Below are positions 16,974-25,290 of a stretch of 64,000 nucleotides of DNA, piece after piece. The position numbers and the translations under genes are program-made. Source of the stretch: Humibacillus xanthopallidus (GTDB lineage Bacteria; Actinomycetota; Actinomycetes; Actinomycetales; Dermatophilaceae); NCBI RefSeq assembly GCF_006716675.1, contig NZ_VFPM01000002.1:682001-746000 (forward strand). Direction: 5' to 3'. The notes below the pieces were generated by a model. It was not told where the DNA came from and did no database searches. It saw only the letters and a list, made by a program, of their open reading frames with translations. Within the stretch, counting starts at the first letter, position 1, and every line of letters begins with the position of its first letter.

Positions 16974-18065
16974 ATGTCCACGCATCATCCGCGCGGCCGC
17001 CACACACGCCGCACACTCAGACCTCACGCCCCATCTCGGGCGGCCGTGCTTGCCGTCGCGATGGCCACGGCCATCGCGCTGGCCGCCTGCGGACAGCCCA
17101 CGCCGCCGGGGTCCGGCGACGGTCCGACGACCCTGCCAGCCGTCTCGACGGGCCCGCTCCGACCCGTGACGGCCCAGCGCCTCGCGGCCGACGGCGGGCT
17201 CGAGTGCCCAGAGGCGCTCGAGTCGGCCGAGGCCCTGACGGTGCCGGAGAAGCCCCAAGGTGTCGACGGCGCGGCGCGCCTGCTGCCCGAGCGCGACCCG
17301 GCGAGTCTCGTGGTCTGCGGTTACCCGACGATGCGGCTCGCGGCCTCGACCCCGCTCACCGCGCCCTTCCCGCGGTCGGAGCGCAGGGTGCTCGACGGGG
17401 CGCAGCGCCGGGCGGTCGTCGACCTGCTCACCTGGGCTTCGCGATGGAACGGCAGGGAGCGTCCGTGCACGGCCATGGCCGGTGACGAGACGGCATACCT
17501 CGTCGGAGCCTCCTACGGCGACGCGATCGTGTGGGTCGCGGCCAAGGCCGACGCCAATGCCTGCTCCAGGGGCACGAACGGCGACTTCGTCACGGGCGAT
17601 CCCGTCGGCGTGCCGCTCGCGGCGACCATGACCGGGCAGGCCGTGGCGACCGGGAAGCCTTGTGACGCAGGAGGGCTCGGACGGCTTGACGACGACCGTA
17701 CGCTCGCGCCGGAGGGTAGCCCGGTCGTGACCGTGTGTCGTCTCGATGCGCAGGGCACCTGGCATGCGACGGCTCTCGACGCCGCGCGCAGCGCGCGGGT
17801 CGTCGACCTGCTGCGCTCGCTCCCGACGCGTCCCACCGACCACGTCTGCGAGGGGGCCGGCGGCTCGACGGACGCCCGCTTCACCCTCGTGCTCCGGTAT
17901 GCCGCCGGGCCGGCCCTGCGGATCAGCGTGGACCCCGCGTGCAGCCCCGGCGTGCTCGGGAGCGGCCTGGAGTCGGCCGATGCCGGGCCGCTCGTCGACC
18001 TCGTCGCCCCGTGGAGCCCGCCCATCCCGGGGCCGGACCCCAACGGATCGGTCTCCTCACCCTGA
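16974..18065 (+). CDS. Secreted lipoprotein, unknown function
   Basis: Codes for 363 aa. A basic, twin-Arg-like N-region and hydrophobic core (VLAVAMATAIALAAC) end in a lipobox, so the mature protein should be lipid-anchored at the cell surface. A disordered Pro/Gly/Thr linker follows, then two similar repeats of roughly 120 residues, each with paired cysteines (LECPEAL ... VVCGYP ... RPCTAMA; KPCDAGG ... TVCRLD ... DHVCEG ... DPACSPG), probably disulfide-bonded. No catalytic motif seen. Start ATG is 6 nt after GGGAGG, which lies in a hairpin arm (see the regulatory entry). It converges with pepP. Confidence 0.8.
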   Translation: MSTHHPRGRHTRRTLRPHAPSRAAVLAVAMATAIALAACGQPTPPGSGDGPTTLPAVSTGPLRPVTAQRLAADGGLECPEALESAEALTVPEKPQGVDGAARLLPERDPASLVVCGYPTMRLAASTPLTAPFPRSERRVLDGAQRRAVVDLLTWASRWNGRERPCTAMAGDETAYLVGASYGDAIVWVAAKADANACSRGTNGDFVTGDPVGVPLAATMTGQAVATGKPCDAGGLGRLDDDRTLAPEGSPVVTVCRLDAQGTWHATALDAARSARVVDLLRSLPTRPTDHVCEGAGGSTDARFTLVLRYAAGPALRISVDPACSPGVLGSGLESADAGPLVDLVAPWSPPIPGPDPNGSVSSP

Positions 18066-18147
18066 GCGCCGGACCGGCCCGGCCCGAGCCGGCCTGTCCC
18101 GGTCACGCCAGGGCCGTCCCGAATCGGGCGTGGGCGTCGCTGCAGGA

Positions 18148-19695
18148 TCAGACCCCGCGCTGCGCCCAGATGCCGGCGATCCAGGCCTCGACGTCGGTGC
18201 TCGTGCGCGGCATGGCGGCCGAGAGGTTCTCGCAGCCGTCAGCGGTGATGAGCACGTCGTCCTCGATGCGCACGCCGTTGCCGCGCAGCTCGGCAGGGAC
18301 GAGGTCGTCGTCGGCCTTGAAGTAGAGGCCGGGCTCGACCGTGATGATCATGCCGGGCTCGAGGATGGCGTCGTTGTACTGCTCCCGCGTCGCGAGGGCG
18401 CAGTCGTGCACGTCGATGCCGAGGTGGTGGCTCGTGCCGTGCACCATCCAGCGGCGGTGGTACTGCCCGTGCTCGGCGTCGAGAGTGGCCTCGACGTCGA
18501 TGCCCTCGGGCAGCAGGCCCCACTCGTGGAGGTGCTCGGCGATGACGCGGATCGCGGCCGCGTGCACGTCGCTGAACCTGTTGCCCGGCCGGCAGGCGGC
18601 GATGCCCGCCTCCTGGGCGGCATACACGGCGTCGTAGATCCGGCGCTGCGCGTCGGTGAAGGTGCCGCTGACGGGCAGCGTGCGGGTGATGTCGGCGGTG
18701 AAGAGGGAGTCGACCTCGACGCCCGCATCGAGCAGGAGCAGGTCGCCTTCCTTGACGTCGCCGGTGTTCTTGATCCAGTGCAGCGTGTTGGCGTGGTCGC
18801 CGCTCGCGCAGATCGAGTCGTAGCCGACGCCGTTGCCGTGGTGGCGGGCGTGGAGGCCGAAGACGCCCTCGACCCAGCGCTCGCCCCGCCCGCGACGCAC
18901 GGCCTCGGGGAGGTCGGCGATGACGGCGTCGAAGCCGCGGTGGGTGCCCTCGACGGCCGAGCGCATCTGCTCGACCTCCCAGTCGTCCTTGACCATGCGC
19001 AGGACGGACAGCCGCGCCGCGAGCTCCTCGTCGGCCTCGTGCGCACGCTCGGAGACGGCCTCCGCCTGCTCGGAGTCGGTCGAGGCGGCGGCGGCGTGGC
19101 GGGCCCGGTCGACGAGCGCGGCGACCTCCGGGTCGGCGTCGCGCACGACCCGGACCTGCACACTGTCGAGGTTCTTGCCGACCGCCTCGCCGAACTCGTC
19201 GATGTGGCGGGCCGAGATGCCCAGCTCGGACTCGACGTCGGCGAGGGTGGGGCGGGCGCCGACCCAGAACTCGCCGTAGCGCGAGTCGCCGAAGAACTCC
19301 TCGGTGTCGCGGTCGGCGAGCGGACGGAAGTAGAGGACGGCCTCGTGACCGTCGGCGGCCTCGCCCTGCTCGCCCAGGCGGGGCTCGAGGACGAGGACGG
19401 CATCGGGCTCGCGGTCGCTGCCGAGCCCCGTGAGGTGGGCGAACGCGCTGTGCGGACGGAAGACGTAGTCGCAGTCGTTGCTGCGCACCTTGAGGCCGCC
19501 GGCCGGCACGACGAGCCGGTCGCCCGGGAAGGCCGCGCTGATCGCCTCACGGCGCCGGGCGGCCCAGTCGGCCGCCTCGGAGCGCGGGGTCACCGCGGTG
19601 TCACGAGGGGCCCAGCCGGTGGCGACGAACGCCCGGAACTCGTCGGTCGTCGGGCGCTTGCGGCTCGGGGAGGTCTTCTGCTCTTCGCTGCTCAC
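18148..19695 (-). CDS. pepP: Xaa-Pro aminopeptidase (aminopeptidase P)
   Basis: Codes for 515 aa. The N-terminal creatinase-like domain (about 40-190) precedes a pita-bread metallopeptidase fold with the dinuclear Mn2+ ligands: LLLLDAGVEVDSLFTADITRTLPV (two Asp), MVHGTSHHLGIDVHD (His), GMIITVEPGLYF (Glu) and VRIEDDVLIT (Glu). It removes the N-terminal residue from Xaa-Pro peptides in the cytosol. The length and conserved HGTSH motif fit the long actinobacterial PepP. The GTG start has a CACCAT -10-like box 6 nt upstream and no clear ribosome binding site. Confidence 0.93.
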   Translation of the reverse strand: MSSEEQKTSPSRKRPTTDEFRAFVATGWAPRDTAVTPRSEAADWAARRREAISAAFPGDRLVVPAGGLKVRSNDCDYVFRPHSAFAHLTGLGSDREPDAVLVLEPRLGEQGEAADGHEAVLYFRPLADRDTEEFFGDSRYGEFWVGARPTLADVESELGISARHIDEFGEAVGKNLDSVQVRVVRDADPEVAALVDRARHAAAASTDSEQAEAVSERAHEADEELAARLSVLRMVKDDWEVEQMRSAVEGTHRGFDAVIADLPEAVRRGRGERWVEGVFGLHARHHGNGVGYDSICASGDHANTLHWIKNTGDVKEGDLLLLDAGVEVDSLFTADITRTLPVSGTFTDAQRRIYDAVYAAQEAGIAACRPGNRFSDVHAAAIRVIAEHLHEWGLLPEGIDVEATLDAEHGQYHRRWMVHGTSHHLGIDVHDCALATREQYNDAILEPGMIITVEPGLYFKADDDLVPAELRGNGVRIEDDVLITADGCENLSAAMPRTSTDVEAWIAGIWAQRGV

Positions 19696-19795
19696 CCGGC
19701 CATGGTGTCACGAAGCGACCCAGCCGCCGAAGCGGGTTTGTGCCCTGTGGCGTGTGGGACGAGAGGGTCGTGGGCGCCCGGTCGGCAGGGCGGCA

Positions 19796-19801
19796 TACAG
19801 T
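19796..19801 (+). promoter_or_regulatory. Leaderless -10 box for the ThrE-type exporter
   Basis: TACAGT ends 6 nt before the GTG at 19808. This box overlaps a GGCATAC motif and decides the start among several in-frame candidates. Confidence 0.5.
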
Positions 19802-19807
19802 CTCGGT

Positions 19808-21367
19808 GTGGCCCGCAACGACCGACCGACCCGGCCGACGGGAGCGCGGCGGGGGCTGCCGTCGCTCCGCTCGAGCACGCGGCGCGCGATGCGCCCGAGC
19901 GGTCCACCGACCGACGAGATCCCGATGTGGACGAGCCCCGACGGGGTCGACCGCGACACCGCCCAGGCCGTCATCGACCTCGCGATGCGGGCCGGCGTGG
20001 CGATGCTCGCCACCGGCGCCTCCGCCGCCGACGTCACGGCGACCGTCCTCATGCTCACGAAGGCCTACGGGCTGACCTCTGTGCACGTCGACGTCACCTA
20101 CACGTCGGTGACCGTGTCCTACCACCGGGGGCCGCACGCCGACCCGATGACGATCATGCGCATCGTGCCCTTCCGCTCACAGGACTTCACCCGGCTGGAG
20201 CGACTGCGCGAGCTCATCGTCTCGCTCACCCAGGAGACGCTGCCCGTCGACGACGCCCGCGTGCGCTTCGACGGTGTCGTGTCGTCGCCGCACCCCTACC
20301 GGCGGTGGCTCGTCACCGGCGCGGGCGGCGTGCTGGCCGCCGGCGCCGCAGCGCTCGTGGGCGCCGGGCCCTTCATCGTCCTCGTCAGCTTCCTCACAGC
20401 CCTCGTCGTGGGGCGGGTCATGTCCTGGCTCGCCAGCGCAGGGGTCGCCTCCTTCTTCGCCCAGAGCGTCGGCGCGGCCATCCCGACCATCGTCGCGACG
20501 CTCGTCGTCGTGCTGCAGTCGCGCGGCGTCACCATCATCGGCGACGTGTCGCCGTCACTCGTCGTCGCCTCGGGCATCGTCCTGCTGCTCGCCGGACTCT
20601 CGGTCGTCGGCGCCGCCGAGGACGCGCTCGAGGGCTACTACGTCACTGCCGGCGCCCGGGCCTTCGAGGTCGTCGTGCTGACGCTCGGCATCACGGTCGG
20701 GGTCTCGACGGTGCTGTCCTTCGGCCAGCGGCTCGGCTTCCCGATCGCCATCACCTCGCAGACCCGGCTCACCGACGCGATCGCCCTCCAGGTCGCCTGT
20801 GCCGTCGTCATCTCCGCAGCCTTCGCCGTCATGTCGTACGCGCGGGGCCGAGTGGTCCTGGCCGCCGGCGTCGCGGGTGCGCTGGGATGGCTGGCGCTGG
20901 CCCTCGGTGAGCAGGCGGGCATCGGCACGATCACCGCCTCGGCCATCGCCGCAGCCATCGTCGGCTTCATCTCGCGCGTCGTGGCCCGTCGTCTCGGATT
21001 CTCGGCGCTCGCGGTGACGACGGCCGCGATCGTGCCACTGCTGCCGGGCCGCCTCGCCTACCAGGGCATCAGCGAGATCGTCAGCCGTCCCGACGAGACC
21101 GGTGTGCCCTCGGGGCTCACGACGCTGGCGCAGGCCTTCGGCACCGGGCTCGCCCTTGCCGCGGGCGTGGCCATGGGCACGTACTTCGCGAGCCTGCTCC
21201 AGGCCAAGCGCACGGGGGAGCGGCCCCGACCGGCCGCCGCCGCCTCGCGCACGACGGTGACGAAGGCGGCCGCCGAGCCGACGCTCTCCGACACCGGCGA
21301 CCTTCCGCGGGTGATGACGCAGACGGTTGACGAGCCGGCCGCCGGCGTTGTCCGCGGCGGAGCGTGA
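19808..21367 (+). CDS. Threonine/serine exporter family (ThrE-like) membrane protein
   Basis: Codes for 519 aa. The N-terminal cytoplasmic domain (about 45-160, DLAMRAGVAMLATGASAADVT and VDVTYTSVTVSY) is the ThrE/YjjP domain, followed by about ten hydrophobic helices in two blocks (YjjP-like 170-300 and YjjB-like 320-460), fused in one chain as in the Corynebacterium threonine exporter. It should export threonine or serine, driven by the proton gradient. The last 60 residues are a polar, probably disordered tail. The start is inferred from the leaderless -10 box; an ATG at 19889 would remove 27 residues. Confidence 0.85.
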   Translation: MARNDRPTRPTGARRGLPSLRSSTRRAMRPSGPPTDEIPMWTSPDGVDRDTAQAVIDLAMRAGVAMLATGASAADVTATVLMLTKAYGLTSVHVDVTYTSVTVSYHRGPHADPMTIMRIVPFRSQDFTRLERLRELIVSLTQETLPVDDARVRFDGVVSSPHPYRRWLVTGAGGVLAAGAAALVGAGPFIVLVSFLTALVVGRVMSWLASAGVASFFAQSVGAAIPTIVATLVVVLQSRGVTIIGDVSPSLVVASGIVLLLAGLSVVGAAEDALEGYYVTAGARAFEVVVLTLGITVGVSTVLSFGQRLGFPIAITSQTRLTDAIALQVACAVVISAAFAVMSYARGRVVLAAGVAGALGWLALALGEQAGIGTITASAIAAAIVGFISRVVARRLGFSALAVTTAAIVPLLPGRLAYQGISEIVSRPDETGVPSGLTTLAQAFGTGLALAAGVAMGTYFASLLQAKRTGERPRPAAAASRTTVTKAAAEPTLSDTGDLPRVMTQTVDEPAAGVVRGGA

Positions 21368-21450
21368 GGAAGCACACGGCATACGCCGGTGTGCGAAGCG
21401 CGCCTCCTGCGGCAGGCTGGCACCCGGACCTTCGAGGACGAGGAGTGGGC

Positions 21451-21978
21451 ATGCAGTTCGGGCGCAGCTACGAGGAGTTCGAGGTCGGTGCGGTCTACCA
21501 GCACTGGCCCGGCAAGACGGTGACGGAGTACGACGACCACCTCTTCTGCCTCCTGACGATGAACCACCACCCGCTGCACCTCGACACGCACTACGCGGCG
21601 GGGTCGACGCAGTTCGGCCAGAACGTCGTCGTCGGCAACTACGTCTACTCGCTGCTGCTCGGCATGTCGGTGCCGGACGTGTCGGGCAAGGCCATCGCGA
21701 ACCTCGAGATCGAGTCGCTGCGCCACGTCGCCCCGACCTTCCACGGCGACACGATCTACGGCGAGACGACGGTGCTCGACAAGTGGGAGTCGACCTCCAA
21801 GGACGACCGCGGCGTCGTGCACGTCGAGACGATCGGCTACAAGCAGGACGGCACAGTCGTGTGCATCTTCCGCCGCAAGGTCATGGTGCCCAAGGAGAAC
21901 TACCTCGAGGCGCGCGGCGGCGAGCAGCCCGGCCGCCCCGTGCCGGTGCCCGACCGGAACTGGCCCGGCCGCGACTGA
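21451..21978 (+). CDS. MaoC-like hot-dog dehydratase
   Basis: Codes for 175 aa, a typical single hot-dog domain. FEVGAVYQHWPGKTVTEYDDHLFCLLTMNHHPLHLD contains the hydratase-2 Asp/His signature region (here N-HH-LH-D), followed by GSTQFGQNVVVGNYVYSLLLGMSV. MaoC-type proteins hydrate trans-2-enoyl-CoA or (2E)-mesaconyl-like CoA esters. It resembles mesaconyl-CoA hydratase-type proteins and could work with the CitE-like lyases at 2.7-4.7 kb, but that is inference. AGGAG lies 5 nt before the ATG. Confidence 0.8.
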   Translation: MQFGRSYEEFEVGAVYQHWPGKTVTEYDDHLFCLLTMNHHPLHLDTHYAAGSTQFGQNVVVGNYVYSLLLGMSVPDVSGKAIANLEIESLRHVAPTFHGDTIYGETTVLDKWESTSKDDRGVVHVETIGYKQDGTVVCIFRRKVMVPKENYLEARGGEQPGRPVPVPDRNWPGRD

Positions 21979-22021
21979 CACCCACCCGTCGCCGGCCGCA
22001 GGCGCCCACCCCCGGCCACTC

Positions 22022-22091
22022 GCAACACACCGAGCAGTCGCCAACACCGTGTGGCACACCTCGTGGGGTTGGCGACTGCTCGGTGTGTTGC
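22022..22091. repeat. Hairpin repeat B, copy 1 (24-bp perfect stem)
   Basis: A 70-bp element 43 bp after the MaoC stop. The left arm (22022-22045) starts GCAACACACCGAGCAGTCGC and is a perfect 24-bp inverse of 22068-22091. The 22-nt centre contains GTGGCACACCTCG, which is conserved in copy 2 at 23172. Confidence 0.9.
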
Positions 22092-22114
22092 TGCTCGGCG
22101 GTCTGGGTGTGCGT

Positions 22115-23077
22115 TCAGGCGGCGTCGGGCGGCACCGGCGGACGGTGCTGCTCGCCGCGACGAATGCGGATGGCCGGTCTCGCTGCTCTGATGCGGGCGC
22201 CGAGCCTGCCGGGGCGTGGGAGCTCGTCCCAGATGACCCGCTCGACGGGGTGCCCGAGCCGGCGGATGACGTCCTCACGCCGCTTCTCGGCCCAGACGGT
22301 CTCGGCCGCGTTCTCACCCTCGCCGCGGTACTTGACGCGTCCGTCGAACTCGAGCACCACCCCTTCGACGAGGAAGTCGACGCGGGCCACGGGGTTGCCG
22401 GCAGCATCCGTGATCCACACCTGGCTCTCGTAGGAGAGTCCGAGGTCCTGCAGGATGAGCCGGGTTCGTGACTCGCCGACCGACTCGGCCAGGGGGTCCA
22501 TCCGCATCACCGCATCGAGCGCCCTGCCGCGACCCTCGTGCGGTGAGATGAGCGCGACCTCCTCGAGCAGCTCCTCGACGGTGACCGTCTCGCGGTGCAG
22601 CGCCGCGTCACCGGCCACGACAGCGCAGTCGCGACCCATCGTCAGGGCAGTGCGCACGATCGCCCTCGCCACCGGCACGACGGCGAGGGACCCGATGTGG
22701 ACGGGCCGCACCCCGCCACGCGGATGCAGGTGCACCCCCGTCCGCCGCACCACCTGGGCCACCTCGCTCAGCAGGTCGACGCGACCGGTGTCATGGCCCC
22801 ACAACGGCAGTCCGTGCAGGGCCAGGGCGGCGTGGTGGCTGACGACGTCGCCCTCCCGCGTGTGGGTCACCGCGCGCACGAGCAGGCGAAAGCGCTCGTC
22901 CGGATCGGCATCGCGCCACCGGACGCCGTCGACGTAGGCCGCCCGGCGCGGTCGGACAAGCTCGCCCGACCGCACCGCCCGTCGCAGCTCGGTGTGGTCG
23001 ACACCGTGCGCTGCCGCCTCCGCCGCGCTGAAGGCGCCGTCCTGGCGACCGGCCAGCGCATGAAGTCGAGGGTCCAT
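22115..23077 (-). CDS. AbiEi-type wHTH / DUF559 (Vsr-like nuclease fold) protein
   Basis: Codes for 320 aa. Residues about 1-50 are a winged helix-turn-helix of the AbiEi antitoxin type (GAFSAAEAAAHGVDHTELRRAVRSGELVRPRRAAYV in shortened form). The C-terminal part carries a PD-(D/E)XK-like set: Glu/Ser in DPLAESVGESRTRLIL, Asp in ARVDFLVEG, then VVLEFDGRVKY (E-x-D-x-x-x-K) and WAEKRREDVIRRLGHPV, matching DUF559/Vsr-like nucleases. No AbiEii nucleotidyltransferase gene is adjacent, so a classical toxin-antitoxin pair is absent. The gene is bracketed by two copies of hairpin repeat B. The ATG at 23077 or an in-frame ATG at 23098 may be the start; neither has a good ribosome binding site. Confidence 0.8.
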   Translation of the reverse strand: MDPRLHALAGRQDGAFSAAEAAAHGVDHTELRRAVRSGELVRPRRAAYVDGVRWRDADPDERFRLLVRAVTHTREGDVVSHHAALALHGLPLWGHDTGRVDLLSEVAQVVRRTGVHLHPRGGVRPVHIGSLAVVPVARAIVRTALTMGRDCAVVAGDAALHRETVTVEELLEEVALISPHEGRGRALDAVMRMDPLAESVGESRTRLILQDLGLSYESQVWITDAAGNPVARVDFLVEGVVLEFDGRVKYRGEGENAAETVWAEKRREDVIRRLGHPVERVIWDELPRPGRLGARIRAARPAIRIRRGEQHRPPVPPDAA

Positions 23078-23171
23078 GCGAAGGAGGATGGACGGCATAC
23101 AGCGGCGGTGGAAGCCGTGTGCCCGGCGCTGTGGACGACCCCGATCGGATCGGCCTGGGTGTGGAAACGCG

Positions 23172-23237
23172 AACACACCGAGCAGTCGACAACACCAGGT
23201 GGCACACCTCGGGGGGTTGACGACTGCTCGGTGTGTT
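23172..23237. repeat. Hairpin repeat B, copy 2
   Basis: Second copy of the element at 22022, in the same orientation judged by its centre (GTGGCACACCTCG). Arms 23172-23193 and 23216-23237 pair at 21 of 22 positions. Between the AbiEi/DUF559 gene and the copper-radical oxidase. Confidence 0.9.
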
Positions 23238-23293
23238 GCGGGCACCGGGCGCCGAAATCCGGCGAATCGGGCGCATTGCCCAGGGTTCGTGCC

Positions 23294-23299
23294 TACCCT
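23294..23299 (+). promoter_or_regulatory. Leaderless -10 box for the copper-radical oxidase
   Basis: TACCCT ends 7 nt before the ATG at 23307; no ribosome binding site is seen. Confidence 0.5.
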
Positions 23300-23306
23300 C
23301 GAACGC

Positions 23307-25244
23307 ATGGGGGTGCGCCCGTGGGGTCTGGTCGCGATCGCCCTGGTGCCGGTGGCTCTCGGGGTGACCCTGTCGGGCGCGCCCGCGCACGCCGAGTCGA
23401 CCGAGCCCACGGGCGCCGGCCACGGACACGACAGCCGGGGGGCAGGTCAGGACGCCACCGTGTCCGACCGGCTCGCCGGCACCCTCGGGACCGTCCCCGG
23501 CCGCCCTCCACGGAGCAACGGCCCAGCCGCCCGCGGCGGGCAGGGCGGCCACTCGACGACCGGCCCCGCCGAGGGCGCTGCGACGCACGCGGCCACCATG
23601 GCGACCGCGTCGCCGTCGGCCGCCGTGGGGGCGGTCGCCGCCACGACCCCGACGGCGGCCGATGCATGGAGCTCCGTCGGCACCTTCCGCACCGCCGAGG
23701 GATGGTATGCCTCCCCCATCCACGCGTCGCTGCTGCCCGACGGTCGGGTGCACGTCATCGGGATCGCCCGGGAGAGCAACCCGCCGACCCCGACGACAAG
23801 GGCACGGCGAGTGTCGTGGGTCTTCACGCCGCCGCCCGTCGGGAGCGCACACCCGGCCGAGACGGTCATCACCGAGGTCACCGAGCCGGTCGAGCACACG
23901 GGCACGCCCTACGGAGACGCGAGCCTCTACGACGACCTCTACTGCGCGAGCGCGACCCTCGACGACGCCGGCCGCGTCGTCACGGCAGGCGGCACGCGCA
24001 TCGTCTCCGACCGGGCGACGGGCGAGCTGCGCTACACGCTGGGGCTGCCCTACCAGACCGTCTTCGACGGAACGACGTGGCAGCGTCTGCCGGGCGAGAT
24101 GGTCGGTCGCGGCTATCTCGACAGCGCGGGGCGGTGGTATCCCACGCTGACCCGCCTGCCCGACAAGCGGATGCTCGTGACCGGTGGCCTCGAGCTCATC
24201 ACGCCCAACGCGTCAGGCACCGACAACCGCAGCATCGAGACGCTCGATCCGCACACCGGCGAACGCGCACTGGTCTCGAGCCACGCCGCGACGCCCGTCG
24301 CGATCCACGCGCGGGACTACACGAGCGTCTTCGTGCTGCCGTATGCCGCAGCCGCGTCCGACCTGCTCATGCTCGCCGACTCGGGCACGCCCGTGACCAC
24401 GGCTGCCACCGCGAACGCGCCGTGGAACACGTTGCCGCGCAGGACTGCTCACGGGACGACGGACCAGCCGAGCTGGGGTGCCTCGAGCGTCATGCTGCCC
24501 ATCCGCACCGGCGCCGGTGCAGGCGCGGCCTACCGCAACGGCAGCATCCTCGTCGCGGGTGGCGACATGGTGGGCACCTACCAACGCAGTGGCGACGTGC
24601 TCGATCCTGTGACGGGCACGTGGGGGCCGTCGGTCGACCTCGGCATCAACCGGCACCACCCCGACGCCGTCGTGCTGGCCGACGGGCGGGTGCTGCTCGT
24701 CGCCGGCCACGACATGACCGGCGCGACCGATGTCGAGCGGGCGCAGTACGTCGACCCGCTCTCGCGCTTCTCGGTGACGACGGGCACGAGTGCCTCGGGG
24801 GTCATCCGCGGCTACCACTCGGTCGCGCTGCTCCTGCCCGACGGGCGCGTGCTCGTCGGCGGTGGCCGCGACGTCGTGACGGCGGACTCGCTCGAGAAGC
24901 CGACGTACCAGATCTACTCCCCGGACTACCTGGCGCGCGCCCGCCCGATGATCGCGTCGGCCCCGTCGCAGCTGGAGTACGGCGCGCTCTTCCAGCTCCC
25001 GACCGTCGGGACGCCCTCGGAGGTCGTCCTCGTCGCGCTCGGGTCGCAGACCCACTCCTTCGACGCCGGCCAGCGCGTCGTGCAGCTGCCCGTGGGCGCC
25101 ACCTACAACCGCGCGGACGGCGCGGCCCTCAGCATCGTGGGCACGCCACCTGACTCGCACGTCGCGCCCCCGGGCTACTACGGGCTGGTCGTGCTCGACG
25201 GTGCCCGGACCCCGTCGGTCGCGAGGGTCGTCCACGTGGGGTGA
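23307..25244 (+). CDS. Secreted galactose oxidase-like copper-radical oxidase
   Basis: Codes for 645 aa. A Sec signal peptide (LVAIALVPVALGVTLSGAPAHA) and a low-complexity linker precede a seven-bladed kelch propeller (about 110-530) and a C-terminal early-set/DUF1929 domain. Active-site residues of the family can be placed: Cys213 (LYCAS) and Tyr278 (RWYPT) for the thioether cofactor, Tyr503-His504 (GYHSV) and His583 (QTHSFD) as copper ligands. Such enzymes oxidise primary alcohols or aldehydes to give hydrogen peroxide, outside the cell. GlxA of Streptomyces works with a cellulose-synthase-like CslA; no such gene is nearby here. The ATG is preceded by a leaderless -10 box. Confidence 0.88.
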   Translation: MGVRPWGLVAIALVPVALGVTLSGAPAHAESTEPTGAGHGHDSRGAGQDATVSDRLAGTLGTVPGRPPRSNGPAARGGQGGHSTTGPAEGAATHAATMATASPSAAVGAVAATTPTAADAWSSVGTFRTAEGWYASPIHASLLPDGRVHVIGIARESNPPTPTTRARRVSWVFTPPPVGSAHPAETVITEVTEPVEHTGTPYGDASLYDDLYCASATLDDAGRVVTAGGTRIVSDRATGELRYTLGLPYQTVFDGTTWQRLPGEMVGRGYLDSAGRWYPTLTRLPDKRMLVTGGLELITPNASGTDNRSIETLDPHTGERALVSSHAATPVAIHARDYTSVFVLPYAAAASDLLMLADSGTPVTTAATANAPWNTLPRRTAHGTTDQPSWGASSVMLPIRTGAGAGAAYRNGSILVAGGDMVGTYQRSGDVLDPVTGTWGPSVDLGINRHHPDAVVLADGRVLLVAGHDMTGATDVERAQYVDPLSRFSVTTGTSASGVIRGYHSVALLLPDGRVLVGGGRDVVTADSLEKPTYQIYSPDYLARARPMIASAPSQLEYGALFQLPTVGTPSEVVLVALGSQTHSFDAGQRVVQLPVGATYNRADGAALSIVGTPPDSHVAPPGYYGLVVLDGARTPSVARVVHVG

Positions 25245-25278
25245 CGGGGAGCACAGCCTGCACGGCCTCGTCCCGTCC

Positions 25279-25284
25279 TAGAGT
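25279..25284 (+). promoter_or_regulatory. Leaderless -10 box for the PHP gene
   Basis: TAGAGT ends 6 nt before GTG 25291, which decides between this and the in-frame GTG at 25285. Confidence 0.6.
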
Positions 25285-25290
25285 GTGCGC

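Noticed and set aside
14940..17843. A 967-codon open frame on the minus strand
   Set aside because: It is antisense to the acyl-CoA dehydrogenase, stress-protein and lipoprotein genes, all of which have clear family motifs and starts.
17746..20910. A 1054-codon open frame on the plus strand
   Set aside because: It crosses the lipoprotein, the antisense of pepP and the ThrE gene in wrong frames; no domain is visible in it.
22115..23077. Complete AbiE type IV toxin-antitoxin system
   Set aside because: Only the AbiEi-like domain is present, fused to DUF559; no AbiEii nucleotidyltransferase gene lies on either side.
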